Source: Deltaproteobacteria bacterium (GTDB taxonomy: Bacteria > Desulfobacterota > Desulfuromonadia > Geobacterales > Geobacteraceae). Taken from it: a stretch of 16,242 nt of DNA. Position 1 is the stretch's first letter. Every line of letters starts with the position of its first letter. This document shows positions 1 to 7,417 of the stretch, one piece after another. The notes under the pieces were generated by a model. It searched no databases and was not told the DNA's origin. It saw only the letters and a program-made list of their open reading frames with translations. The stretch lies in contig JAJZQA010000013.1 in assembly GCA_021810985.1 (NCBI GenBank), positions 1 through 16,242 on the forward strand. Reading direction: 5' to 3'. The translations under genes and the position numbers were made by a program.

Positions 1-1670
1 AGCGATTCAAAGGCCCGGGAGCCGGAGGACTGCGTAGTTTTCCGGTGTTCCCGGAATGTCTCCTGGTTGAAGGTAGGATCAATGTCAAAAACCGTCATCG
101 AGCAGAGTTCTTCAGGGGTATAACCAAGAGTCCGGCAGGTATACTCATTGGCGTAGAGTATCTTTCCTTCCTCCGAAATCCGGTGTATGCCAATAGCTGC
201 CTTATCCACCAGGAACTTGGCCAGTTCCAGCTCCGCGGTTGCCTGTTTGCGCTCGGTGATATCCGTCACGAAGCAGCAATTGTATTCCTTGCCGTCGAAA
301 ATCAGCAGATTGGAGCGGATTTCCACCGGATAGACACGGCCATCCTTTGCACGATGACAGGTTTCGAAGGTATCCGTGCCCTTCTCGCGCAGAACCTGCC
401 AAAAGTGGACAACCTTTTCCGGAGGACAGGTCGGGTCGATATCCGGCACCGACAGCGTCACCAGCTCGTCGCGTGGGTAACCCAGTGCCTGGCAGGCTGC
501 ATCGTTGACGTAAAAGAAACGTCCCTCATTCGTGATCCAGAAGGCCTGATCCACCGACCGGTCAACGGCAAACTGGGTGAAGCGCAGCGCCTGCACTGTT
601 TCCGTCAGTTCGATCGTTCGCTCCTCGACCCGCCTTTCGAGTTCGTCGCGGGCACGCGCCAGCTCTATTTCCATGCGTCGGCGCTCGGCCAGCTCAGTCT
701 CAAGTTCCCCGGTCCTCAGTCTGACCTGCCGTGCAAGAGCCCTGTTCCAGGCAATGATGCCGGCGACACTCAGCAGTATCATGACGAAAGCTGCCAGGAG
801 GCCTATCCGGACTTCCTTGCTGGCGAGTCGCGACCGGGGATCCACGGGAAGCCACTTTTGGTTTATGGCGTCTTTCTCAGCGGTACTGATGGCGGCCAGG
901 CCTTTTTCCAGGATTCCGTTCAGTTCCGGCCAGTCTTTCCGCGTGCAAAAACCCATTCGGTAAAAATATCCGGATTCGCCGGCGATCCGAAGATTGGTAA
1001 TTCCCTCTTTTTCGAGGTAATAGGTAGTTGTCGCAAGGTTTTCAACAAAAGCGTCACTCAGGCCGAAGGCGACTTTGCGCAATCCGGTTTGCACATCGGC
1101 TGTCAGGTCAAGGTGTACTTTCGGATGGGTGTGAGCGATGAAATTATGCGCCGCATAGTCGGACACCACCGAAACCTTCATTCCGTTCAGGTCGTCCAAT
1201 GTGAGAGGAGTGGTAGCTTTCTCGCGGGTGATGATCACGACGGGAAATTCGAGGAAAGGCCTGGTGAACAGCAGGTATTCGGCGCGTTGCGGGGTTTTCG
1301 TCGCCACATACGCATCAATCTGTCTGCTTTTGGCCTTACTGATGATTTTATTCCAGTTCTGCAGGCGGACGATTTCAATGCGGATGCCGAGCTTTTTTTC
1401 GATAAGCGCGACGTAATCCGCTGTTATCCCTTGGTACGCGCCGTTCCTGTCAAAATATTCGACCGGGGGAAAGTCCGGATCGGGCGCCAGACGGATGACC
1501 GGATGAGCCTTGAGCCAGGCCCTTTCCGCTGCACTCAACAGATCAGGATGTTCCTTCGCGGGATTCCTGATCCACGCGACTGCCGCCAGGACGAGAAACA
1601 AAAAAAGCGCCCCTGTCAGCCAAAGCCAACGGGAACGCTTTTTTCTTCCAGGGATGATTGCATGTATCAT
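1..1670 (-). CDS. Membrane sensor protein with solute-binding and two PAS domains (3' part outside window)
   Basis: Read on the minus strand from ATG at 1670, the frame stays open for 556 codons to the window edge, so the C-terminus and output domain (histidine kinase, GGDEF or other) are not visible. The protein starts MIHAIIPGRKKRSRWLWLTG. A hydrophobic segment lies at about residues 13-33. A family-3 solute-binding-like domain follows at about 42-280 (APDPDFPPVEYFD, then QGITADYVALIEKKLGI), as in BvgS-type and GGDEF sensors. A second membrane segment is at about 287-307, then a charged coiled-coil-like helix at about 310-360. PAS domain 1 is at about 363-476 (FWITNEGRFFYVNDAACQ, ending FVTDITERKQA) and PAS domain 2 begins near 484 (GIHRISEEGKILYANEYTCR). 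It probably senses a small periplasmic ligand and signals to the cytoplasm. AGGTGA directly abuts the ATG, so the ribosome binding site spacing is poor and the start is only moderately sure. Confidence 0.85.
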   Translation of the reverse strand, partial: MIHAIIPGRKKRSRWLWLTGALFLFLVLAAVAWIRNPAKEHPDLLSAAERAWLKAHPVIRLAPDPDFPPVEYFDRNGAYQGITADYVALIEKKLGIRIEIVRLQNWNKIISKAKSRQIDAYVATKTPQRAEYLLFTRPFLEFPVVIITREKATTPLTLDDLNGMKVSVVSDYAAHNFIAHTHPKVHLDLTADVQTGLRKVAFGLSDAFVENLATTTYYLEKEGITNLRIAGESGYFYRMGFCTRKDWPELNGILEKGLAAISTAEKDAINQKWLPVDPRSRLASKEVRIGLLAAFVMILLSVAGIIAWNRALARQVRLRTGELETELAERRRMEIELARARDELERRVEERTIELTETVQALRFTQFAVDRSVDQAFWITNEGRFFYVNDAACQALGYPRDELVTLSVPDIDPTCPPEKVVHFWQVLREKGTDTFETCHRAKDGRVYPVEIRSNLLIFDGKEYNCCFVTDITERKQATAELELAKFLVDKAAIGIHRISEEGKILYANEYTCRTLGYTPEELCSMTVFDIDPTFNQETFREHRKTTQSSGSRAFES

Positions 1671-1981
1671 TCACCTGCCCCCACTATGAAAACCTTGAAG
1701 TTTTGTTCAATAATTCCGACTTTTGCGGTATCCTCATGAAATAGTGGACGCAGTGAGAGTTCGGAAATTAACATTCTTATAGACCTTTTTCAATAAATTT
1801 TTCCTAAGTTGGGATAAGGGGAGGAATGAAAATTTGACCAGACCTGCCAGGATTTCAACCCTGGCAGGCCTCTGGAACAGAGAGGAGTAAGTGGCGACCA
1901 CGAGGGGCTGGAGTTCTACCCGGTTGCCGCTGCGGGGTAGTGAGGGCAAAAAGCCCAATTCTTGTTACATAAAGGAGCACC
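1671..1981. other. Divergent intergenic region between sensor gene and DUF2019-like gene
   Basis: These 311 bases separate two divergent genes. They hold an AT-rich part (about 1760-1830) where promoters for the minus-strand sensor gene would be expected; a weak match is TTGAAA and TTAATT with 16 bases between, read on the minus strand. They also hold an imperfect palindrome (1838-1875, annotated separately). A strong AAGGAG lies 6 bases before the DUF2019 start. A short plus-strand frame after the palindrome (about 1869-1940) ends in two stops and cannot be called a gene. Confidence 0.5.
1838..1875. repeat. Palindromic intergenic repeat, copy 1 (imperfect)
   Basis: The arms are CCAGACCTGCCAGG (1838-1851) and CCTGGCAGG plus TCTGG (1860-1868 and 1871-1875), with an 8-base loop and a 2-base bulge on the right arm. 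It shares ACCAGACCTGCCAGG with copy 2 at 2378-2412, in the same orientation. It could form an RNA hairpin or be an interspersed repeat of the REP/MITE kind. The low loop complementarity suggests an older or decayed copy. Confidence 0.8.
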
Positions 1982-2341
1982 ATGCAGAATGATAATCTGA
2001 TTCGACTGCTGCACCGTTTTGCCGCTGCCGCCACGGCGCATAGCCAGGCACTGGAAGAAATGGACCAGGAACGGGCCAATCTACACGCCCGCATGATCGC
2101 CGGATTGCACCGCTCCATTATCGCCTTCGGCGAAAGCGGCAGGCGGGCTCTGCTGGAGCTGGTTGACGACGGTGACCCGGTGGTGGCGGGAATGGCGGCG
2201 GTCTATTCGCTGCGCTACGACTGCGACCGCTCCCTGTCTGCCTTACGACGTGTTGCGCGGGAGCCGGGCTTGCTCGGTTTCCGGGCGCAGGCGGCGATTG
2301 AGCTCTGGGAGGGCGGGGAGTGGCAGGGGCCGGAAGAGTGA
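1982..2341 (+). CDS. DUF2019-like small alpha-helical (HEAT-like) protein
   Basis: A 119-residue cytoplasmic protein with no signal peptide or membrane segment. The start is fixed by AAGGAG 6 bases before ATG 1982. The N-terminal half is one long amphipathic helix region (QNDNLIRLLHRFAAAATAHS). The C-terminal half looks like short HEAT-type helix pairs: GRRALLELVDDGDPVVAGMA, then AAVYSLRYDCDRSLSALRRV, then GFRAQAAIELWE. This is the pattern I recall for DUF2019 proteins (ArrALLpLLdhpnpqVRlaAA, then a GlrGFeA ending). DUF2019 has no established biochemical function; members are sometimes found near polymorphic toxin or immunity genes, but nothing of that kind is visible here. It stands alone between two copies of a palindromic repeat. 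The family assignment is from memory of the pattern and moderately sure; that it is a real gene is more certain. Confidence 0.7.
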   Translation: MQNDNLIRLLHRFAAAATAHSQALEEMDQERANLHARMIAGLHRSIIAFGESGRRALLELVDDGDPVVAGMAAVYSLRYDCDRSLSALRRVAREPGLLGFRAQAAIELWEGGEWQGPEE

Positions 2342-2733
2342 TTCAGGCGAAGCTTCCACTACAAACAGACTGCTAAACCAGACCTGCCAGGTTTTCAAAA
2401 CCTGGCAGGTCTTTGTATGTGCTGTGTGTATCGCGCCTTCATTCTTATTCAGTCCTTCAAAGTCTTCTGCAATTCCTTAGTCCGACAGGCTCCCCTCTAT
2501 TTCCTTCGAGTGCGGACAAATCCCCTGAATCCGTTGCTGCCGGTAGATAATTGAGAGGCTTGATTATCACGGCTTTACAATTTTTTACCGAGTCGCGGGG
2601 TAGACACCGAGTGTGAAATGCTGGTAGCATGCCGAAGCTTCTGCCCACAGTTTTCCTGAAAATCCGCCATTTTTCACCAGCGGCACAGCTTTGAGCTCTG
2701 ACGCGAGCCAAAAAATCGTACGAGGAGAAGACT
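2342..2733. other. Intergenic region upstream of the M23 peptidase gene
   Basis: These 392 bases contain the perfect palindrome at 2380-2412, which could end the DUF2019 transcript, and then about 320 bases in which I see no gene on either strand. The promoter of the peptidase gene should be here, for example in the AT-rich part at 2560-2590, but no pair of boxes with proper spacing is convincing. A strong ribosome binding site, GAGGAGAAG (2722-2730), precedes the peptidase ATG. Confidence 0.5.
2380..2412. repeat. Palindromic intergenic repeat, copy 2 (perfect)
   Basis: A perfect inverted repeat with 16-base arms around a single central C: AGACCTGCCAGGTTTT (2380-2395), C, AAAACCTGGCAGGTCT (2397-2412). 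It shares its left flank (ACCAGACCTGCCAGG) with copy 1. It lies 38 bases downstream of the DUF2019 stop, so it may serve as a transcription terminator or RNA-stabilising hairpin, although only a short T-rich stretch follows. The near identity of the two copies argues for an interspersed repeat family rather than two unrelated terminators. Confidence 0.9.
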
Positions 2734-4041
2734 ATGTACAAACCTCCACGCCGACCTATTGGCAACTATATGCAAAGATTTTTGCCTGTAATCATGATCC
2801 TTTGTATTGCCGCTACTTCGTATCTGACGGTAAATTTCATCAGAGGGGATTATTCCGGCCAGCGTACCTCCCAGCAAATCGATGATATGAAGAGCACTGC
2901 CGAACCCCGCGAACGGGTCAAAACGAGGAGTGGAATCATTCGTTCCGGAGAGACAATTTCCTCCCTGCTGGGGAAGGATTTCAGCCCGAAGGAGATCTAT
3001 GAGCTGGCACGCGAGGCGGAGGGTATTTTCCCTCTTGCCAAGATCTGTGCCGGCAGGCCCTACCGGCTGACTCGCCAGGATGGCGACTTCAAGCGTTTCA
3101 GTTGTGATATCGACGATACTGACAGACTGGTGGTGGTCCGTAACGGGGGCCGGTTTGCCGTTTCCCGGGAACCGATCCCCTATACTGTCGAGCTGGTTTC
3201 AGTGCGGGGGACGATCGAATCGAGCCTTTTTGAGGCGGTACTGAAAATCGGCGAAAGCGAACGGCTGGCCATGCAGCTTGCCGAGGTATTTGCCTGGGAT
3301 ATCGATTTTTTTCAGGATATCCAGGAGGGCGACTCCTTTGAAGTGGTGCTGGAACGACGTTTCCGCAACGGGAAACCCGCAGGCGACGGTCGCCTGCTGG
3401 CGGCACGCTTCACCAACCAGGATCGGGTGAGCCAGGCTTTTTACTTCAAGGACGGCAAGCGGGCCGCGGACTATTACGATGAGAAAGGTCATAGTCTGCG
3501 CAAGGCCTTTCTGAAGGCGCCGCTTTCCTTCAGCCGGATTTCCTCCGGTTTTACCATGCGTCGCCGTCATCCGATTACCCGGAAGGTCAAGGCCCATCCG
3601 GCCATCGACTATACCGCGCCAAAAGGGACCCCCATTCACACGGTTGGCGACGGAGCGATCGTATTTGCCGCCTACAAGCGGTACAACGGCAAATGTGTCA
3701 AAGTTCGCCATCCGAACGGCTGGGTGACCATGTACAATCACTTGAGCAAGTTTGGCAACAACATTCGTCCAGGGAAAAAGGTGACGCAGGGGCAGGTGAT
3801 CGGTTATGTGGGTAGTACCGGGCTGTCGACCGGGCCGCACCTGGATTTCCGGATGTTCAGAAATAGGGCTCCGGTCAATCCGTTGACGGTCAAGTCACCG
3901 CCGGCCCGGCCCGTTTCACGGGTAAACATGGCTGCATTCAAGATGATGGTTGCCGACCGGGTGGCGCTGATGGATACCACTCCGGAGCAGAATACCGTGC
4001 GTGCGTATCTGCCCGGGATGCCGCGGCGGGGAGTCAATTGA
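2734..4041 (+). CDS. Membrane-anchored M23 family metallopeptidase (MepM/OapA-like)
   Basis: A 435-residue envelope protein. The start is set by GAGGAGAAG three bases before ATG 2734. An N-terminal signal anchor (about residues 14-35, FLPVIMILCIAATSYLTV) places the rest in the periplasm. Residues about 60-250 form an OapA/LysM-like N-terminal region typical of MepM-like proteins (RSGIIRSGETISSLLGK). The M23/LytM domain spans about 270-390. It keeps the first zinc pair H288 and D292 (HPAID), the H336 of YNHLS, and H369 of GPHLD, but the last zinc ligand of the usual HxH motif is Asp (D371, HLDF instead of HLHY/F). Known family role: cleavage of peptidoglycan cross-links during cell growth. I recall HLD variants in similar proteins, so activity may be retained or altered. 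The gene stands alone and converges on htpG. Confidence 0.9.
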   Translation: MYKPPRRPIGNYMQRFLPVIMILCIAATSYLTVNFIRGDYSGQRTSQQIDDMKSTAEPRERVKTRSGIIRSGETISSLLGKDFSPKEIYELAREAEGIFPLAKICAGRPYRLTRQDGDFKRFSCDIDDTDRLVVVRNGGRFAVSREPIPYTVELVSVRGTIESSLFEAVLKIGESERLAMQLAEVFAWDIDFFQDIQEGDSFEVVLERRFRNGKPAGDGRLLAARFTNQDRVSQAFYFKDGKRAADYYDEKGHSLRKAFLKAPLSFSRISSGFTMRRRHPITRKVKAHPAIDYTAPKGTPIHTVGDGAIVFAAYKRYNGKCVKVRHPNGWVTMYNHLSKFGNNIRPGKKVTQGQVIGYVGSTGLSTGPHLDFRMFRNRAPVNPLTVKSPPARPVSRVNMAAFKMMVADRVALMDTTPEQNTVRAYLPGMPRRGVN

Positions 4042-4065
4042 CGGACAGGTGAAAATTTGAACGAC

Positions 4066-4096
4066 AAAAGGGGTGGCCATTTTGGTCACCCCTTTT
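4066..4096. terminator. Bidirectional rho-independent terminator between M23 gene and htpG
   Basis: The arms AAAAGGGGTGGCCA (4066-4079) and TGGTCACCCCTTTT (4083-4096) form a 14-base stem with one G-T wobble and a 3-base loop. The stem ends in TTTT on the plus strand, and the AAAA on the left gives TTTT on the minus strand, so it can stop transcription from both converging genes. It lies 24 bases after the M23 stop and 34 bases after the htpG stop. Confidence 0.9.
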
Positions 4097-4130
4097 GCAT
4101 TGTTGCTGGTTATAAAGTCAAACTGAAAGG

Positions 4131-6077
4131 CTACTCAACGCTGGATTCTCCCGCCGCGACCATCAGTTCGCTGATCAACTTGGTGAAGCGGAGCGGATCC
4201 TTGATCGGTGAGCCTTCGGTGAGCAAGGCCTGGTCGAAGAGCAGTTCGCAGTAATCATCGAGCTTGCGGTTCTCCTTATCCTTCTCGAAGAGCTTCTGCA
4301 TGATTTTGGTGATGGCGTGGTCCGGGTTCAGTTCCAGGATGCGCTTCGATTCGGGCACCTCCTGGTTCATGGCTTTGAGGATCCGTTCCATGTTGGCGTT
4401 CATGCCGTATTCGTCGGCCACCAGGCAGCAGGCGCTGTCGGTGAGCCGGCCGGAGAGGCGCACTTCCTGGACCCGGTCGTCAAGCTTGCCCTTGATGAAG
4501 GCCAGCAGGTCGCCGTACTGTTTTTCCGCTTCTTTCTTCTTTTCCCCCTCGGCCTTCTCTTCTTCCTCGCTGCCGAGCTCCAGTTTGCCGGACAGCACCG
4601 ACTTCAGTTTCTTGCCGTCGTATTCCGTCAGGGCCTGTACCAGCCACTCGTCGATCGGGTCGGTGAGGAAGAGGACTTCGAAGTCTTTCTTCCGGCAGAT
4701 TTCCAGGTGGGGCGAGTTCTCCACCGTGGCGCGGCTGGTGCCGGTGATGTAGTAGATTTCCTTCTGCCCCTCAGGCATTCTTTCCACGTACTCTTTCAGA
4801 GAGACCGGGGCACCCGCTGCTGTTTTGGTGCTTTCGAAGAGCACCAGTTCCTGGAGCTTTTCCCGATTGGCATGGTCGAAATGGATACCTTCCTTCAGCA
4901 CCGGGCCGAATTCCTTGTAGAACTTCAGGTAGTCTTCCGGCGTTTTCTCTTTCATTTCCGCTAAAGTGGAGAGGATCTTGGTCACCAGGTTCTTCTCGAT
5001 TTTGCGGATCTGCACGTCTTCCTGAAGGATTTCGCGGGAGACGTTCAGCGGCAGGTCGCTGGAATCGACCACCCCTTTGATGAAGCGGAGGTAATCGGGC
5101 AGCAGTTTGTCGCACTTGTCGGTGATGAAGACCCGCTTGACAAAAAGCTGCACACCCTTGCGATGTTCCGGCGTGAAGAGGTCGAAGGGCCGGTGCTCGG
5201 GGATGTAGAGCAGGGCCTTGAACTCGCTGGTGCCTTCGGCGGAATAGTGGATGGTCCGGAAGGGATTGCTGTAATCGTGGGAGATGTGCTTGTAAAATTC
5301 GTTGTAATCGTCTTCGGTGATCTCGCTCTTGGGGCGGGTCCAGATCGCCTTCATGGAGTTGAGGGTTTCTTCCTCGGTTTTCTTGATCTTTTCGGCGCCT
5401 TCGATTGGCTGGCCGTCAACTCCCCGGGGCAGTTCTTCCCGGGTGATGTCCATGGTCACCGGGTACTGCACGTAATCGGAGTATTTCTTGATGATCGAGC
5501 GAATCCGCCATTCATCGAGAAATTCCTTCATTTCGTCTTTCAGGTGCAGGGTGATGTCGGTGCCGCGGGTGTCCTTCTCACACTCTTCGATGGTATAGGT
5601 GCCGTCACCGATTGATTCCCAGCGAATGCCGCTGTCTTTCGCTCCGGCACGACGGGTTACCAGGGTGACCCGGTCCGCGGCCATGAAAGAGGAATAGAAA
5701 CCGACGCCGAATTGTCCGATCAGTTCCGGATGTTCCTGGACATTCTGCTCTTTCAGGGCCTGGAGGAAGGCCTTGGTGCCGGACTGGGCGATGGTGCCGA
5801 TGTTGGTTTCCACCTCTTCGGCGGTCATGCCGATGCCGTTGTCGCGGATAGTGAGGGTGCCGGCTTCCTTGTCGGCAATCAGCTTGATTTTCCAGTCGGC
5901 GTTGTCTTCCAGCAGCGATTTGTCGGTCTGGGATTCGAAGCGGGCCTTGTCAATGGCGTCGGATGCGTTGGAAATCAGTTCCCGGAGAAAAATTTCCTTG
6001 TTGGAATAGAGCGAGTGGATTACCAGGTCGAGCAGCTGCTGGACCTCGGTCCGGAAATGTTTGGTGGTCTTGGTCAT
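4131..6077 (-). CDS. htpG: Molecular chaperone HtpG (Hsp90)
   Basis: A 648-residue cytoplasmic Hsp90, the usual length for bacterial HtpG. The N-terminal GHKL ATPase domain shows E33 and N37 in ELISNASDAIDK, the DNGIGM loop at 79-84, GTIAQSGTKAF at 94-104, and GQFGVGFYSSFM at 121-132. The middle domain contains LYIPEHRPFDLF and PLNVSREILQ. The C-terminal dimerisation domain contains the region DSACCLVADEYGMNANMERI. A Glu/Lys-rich stretch (GSEEEEKAEGEKKKEAEKQY) lies between middle and C-terminal parts. I chose ATG 6077 (MTKTTKHF), with GAGGAG 11 bases upstream; a TTG at 6086 would sit only 2 bases from that site. It folds and remodels client proteins under heat and other stress with DnaK. It is divergent from the AraC-like gene and shares its upstream region. 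Confidence 0.98.
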   Translation of the reverse strand: MTKTTKHFRTEVQQLLDLVIHSLYSNKEIFLRELISNASDAIDKARFESQTDKSLLEDNADWKIKLIADKEAGTLTIRDNGIGMTAEEVETNIGTIAQSGTKAFLQALKEQNVQEHPELIGQFGVGFYSSFMAADRVTLVTRRAGAKDSGIRWESIGDGTYTIEECEKDTRGTDITLHLKDEMKEFLDEWRIRSIIKKYSDYVQYPVTMDITREELPRGVDGQPIEGAEKIKKTEEETLNSMKAIWTRPKSEITEDDYNEFYKHISHDYSNPFRTIHYSAEGTSEFKALLYIPEHRPFDLFTPEHRKGVQLFVKRVFITDKCDKLLPDYLRFIKGVVDSSDLPLNVSREILQEDVQIRKIEKNLVTKILSTLAEMKEKTPEDYLKFYKEFGPVLKEGIHFDHANREKLQELVLFESTKTAAGAPVSLKEYVERMPEGQKEIYYITGTSRATVENSPHLEICRKKDFEVLFLTDPIDEWLVQALTEYDGKKLKSVLSGKLELGSEEEEKAEGEKKKEAEKQYGDLLAFIKGKLDDRVQEVRLSGRLTDSACCLVADEYGMNANMERILKAMNQEVPESKRILELNPDHAITKIMQKLFEKDKENRKLDDYCELLFDQALLTEGSPIKDPLRFTKLISELMVAAGESSVE

Positions 6078-6141
6078 TGGTGACAATTCTCCTCATTCGT
6101 TTACAAAATGCATTGCGGGCAGCGTGTGCCGATTGTTAGGT

Positions 6142-6170
6142 ACGATAATCATTCGACTTGGATTTTGCAA
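6142..6170 (-). promoter_or_regulatory. Candidate promoter of htpG
   Basis: On the minus strand TTGCAA (6170-6165) and TATCGT (6147-6142) are separated by 17 bases, about 65 bases before the htpG start. Each box matches the sigma-70 consensus at 4 of 6 positions. The -35 is preceded by C (CTTGCAA), which resembles the heat-shock sigma-32 -35 box, but a CCCCAT-like -10 is not seen. This is a weak prediction. Confidence 0.3.
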
Positions 6171-6211
6171 GTGCTTCGAAAATTTTTCTTTTCAGAAATT
6201 GTAAGGCTTGC

Positions 6212-6240
6212 TTGCACAATCGGATTTGTCTGTAAATAAT
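6212..6240 (+). promoter_or_regulatory. Candidate promoter of the AraC-like regulator gene
   Basis: TTGCAC (6212-6217) and AATAAT (6235-6240) are separated by 17 bases, 38 bases before ATG 6278. The -10 matches 5 of 6 consensus positions, the -35 only 3 of 6. It lies back to back with the candidate htpG promoter, so one protein bound here could affect both genes. Confidence 0.3.
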
Positions 6241-6277
6241 TCAGAGTGTCACGAAATTTTTACAAACATTTACCAAC

Positions 6278-7072
6278 ATGGGTGCAGCAGTGACAAAGAT
6301 AGTTATTGTCAAGCAATTTGAAAAAGGCCCCGATTATTCGGCGCTCCTAGGGCAGTGTTTTGTGACCTGTCCGGCCGACGAGGTCGAGAAATACCTGAAG
6401 GACATGGAAATCGCCCTGGTAATTGTGGAGTGCAACGGCGACACCGGCAACGCCATAAGGATTCTCCGGAACATCAAAGACGCCCTACCTTCAGTTCCGG
6501 TAATTTTCGTTGTTGAGAGCAGTACGGAAGATTTTTTGCTCCAAGCCTTCAAAATAGGGATTCGTGACTATTTCCGGATACCGCTCGACCCGGAGGATTT
6601 TATGCGTTCAGTTGCCAACGTTCTCAGTTTGAAAGAGAATTTTCTGGGCGGACATGACTATTTCAAGCCGGTTGATGAGATGTGTGATCCCGGGAGTGAA
6701 CGCTCCTCAGTTGCCGCCGATACGCGTCTGGTCCGTGCTGTTAAATATATGAACGAGAACTATACATTGCCGTTATGTCTGGATGATGTGGCAAAGGTGG
6801 CCTGCATGAGTAAATATCATTTCTGCAGGGTTTTCAAGAAACATCTCGGGGTGGGGCCAATCCAGTACCTCATGGGCCTGCGGATAAAAAAATCCATGTC
6901 GCTTCTCAACGACAGCAATACGTCGATTACCCTCGTTGCTTTCCGGTCAGGTTTTCAAGGGGTAAGCGAATTCAACAGGCAGTTCAAAAAAGCTACCGGA
7001 CTGACACCTACCGCCTACCGAAACTCAAAATTCTCGCACCAACGAGGTACAATTCCCGCCGAAGAGCAATAA
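6278..7072 (+). CDS. AraC-family transcription regulator with degenerate receiver domain
   Basis: A 264-residue protein. Residues 7-120 have the length and pattern of a response-regulator receiver (ALVIVECNGDTG, PSVPVIFVVE, FKIGIRDYFRIPLDPEDF), but the phosphorylation site is degenerate: the acidic pair is replaced by VKQF (11-14), the phospho-Asp position is E51, the Thr/Ser position is V79, and the conserved Lys of the KP motif is I101. Residues about 149-250 form an AraC/XylS double helix-turn-helix domain: first unit LCLDDVAKVACMSKYHFCRV, second unit ITLVAFRSGFQGVSEFNRQF, ending GLTPTAYR. It is therefore probably a DNA-binding regulator that does not use phosphorylation; its ligand and targets are unknown. 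No clear ribosome binding site precedes ATG 6278; GTG 6290 is an alternative start. It is divergent from htpG, with no sensor kinase partner beside it. Confidence 0.88.
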   Translation: MGAAVTKIVIVKQFEKGPDYSALLGQCFVTCPADEVEKYLKDMEIALVIVECNGDTGNAIRILRNIKDALPSVPVIFVVESSTEDFLLQAFKIGIRDYFRIPLDPEDFMRSVANVLSLKENFLGGHDYFKPVDEMCDPGSERSSVAADTRLVRAVKYMNENYTLPLCLDDVAKVACMSKYHFCRVFKKHLGVGPIQYLMGLRIKKSMSLLNDSNTSITLVAFRSGFQGVSEFNRQFKKATGLTPTAYRNSKFSHQRGTIPAEEQ

Positions 7073-7417
7073 TCGCATTGCTATTTGAGCAATATTTGCT
7101 TAGTCCCTGCCGAATTTCCTGGTTTAATTAAACTTGCAGGCAGTATTTCGTTGCCTGGCAATTCAATTGCTACCCTGAAAAAGCCACATAACTCCTGATA
7201 GATTCAGTGCGTTTTGGTTTTGATTACCTATACTTGATACTCACGCAAAAACTCGTCATACCCGCGACCGCGTGTCGCCTTAGCTTTAGCGGTGGCGCAA
7301 AGCGAGTATCCAGAGTTTATGATAGTTGTTGAAATTCATGGATTCCCGTTTTCACAGGAATGACGTGAGCCCGTATTTTTGATCTTCTTGTGAAGTCATC
7401 ATACTTGGAGGTAAATC
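7073..7417. other. Gene-free stretch upstream of the FKBP gene
   Basis: These 345 bases separate the regulator from the isomerase gene; I see no gene. A weak hairpin ATTGCT/AGCAAT (7077-7093) just after the regulator stop may help end transcription. A second hairpin is TTGCAGGCA with TGCCTGGCAA (7134-7161). The region 7240-7369 holds a long, diverged inverted structure annotated separately. The FKBP ribosome binding site GGAGGT is at 7408-7412. Confidence 0.5.
7240..7369. repeat. Diverged interspersed intergenic repeat with inverted ends
   Basis: The ends are CTCACG with CGTCAT (7240-7245, 7254-7259) on the left and ATGACG overlapping CGTGAG (7360-7365, 7364-7369) on the right, which are inverted relative to each other. 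The inside holds GTCATACCCGCG, GAGTATCCAGAG and GGATTCCCGTTTTCACAGGA. This resembles the widely scattered intergenic elements of the type cgtcattcccgcg...ggaatccag found in many proteobacteria. An inner GCGAC/GTCGC pair is at 7265-7278. It has no visible coding capacity. Confidence 0.55.

Noticed and set aside
45..1739. A 564-codon plus-strand open frame
   Set aside because: It is antisense to the sensor gene, whose minus-strand protein has clear membrane, solute-binding and PAS features; the plus-strand translation has no recognisable domain.
1869..1940. Short plus-strand frame (PLEQRGVSGDHEGLEFYPV) possibly the remnant of a broken gene
   Set aside because: It is too short, with no recognisable family and no start; it could be chance.
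1838..2412. Palindromes as a CRISPR array
   Set aside because: There are only two copies, far apart with a gene between them, and no regular spacers.
6078..6086. Upstream TTG start for htpG at 6086
   Set aside because: It would lie only 2 bases from the GAGGAG site; ATG 6077 gives a workable spacing and the usual MTK start.
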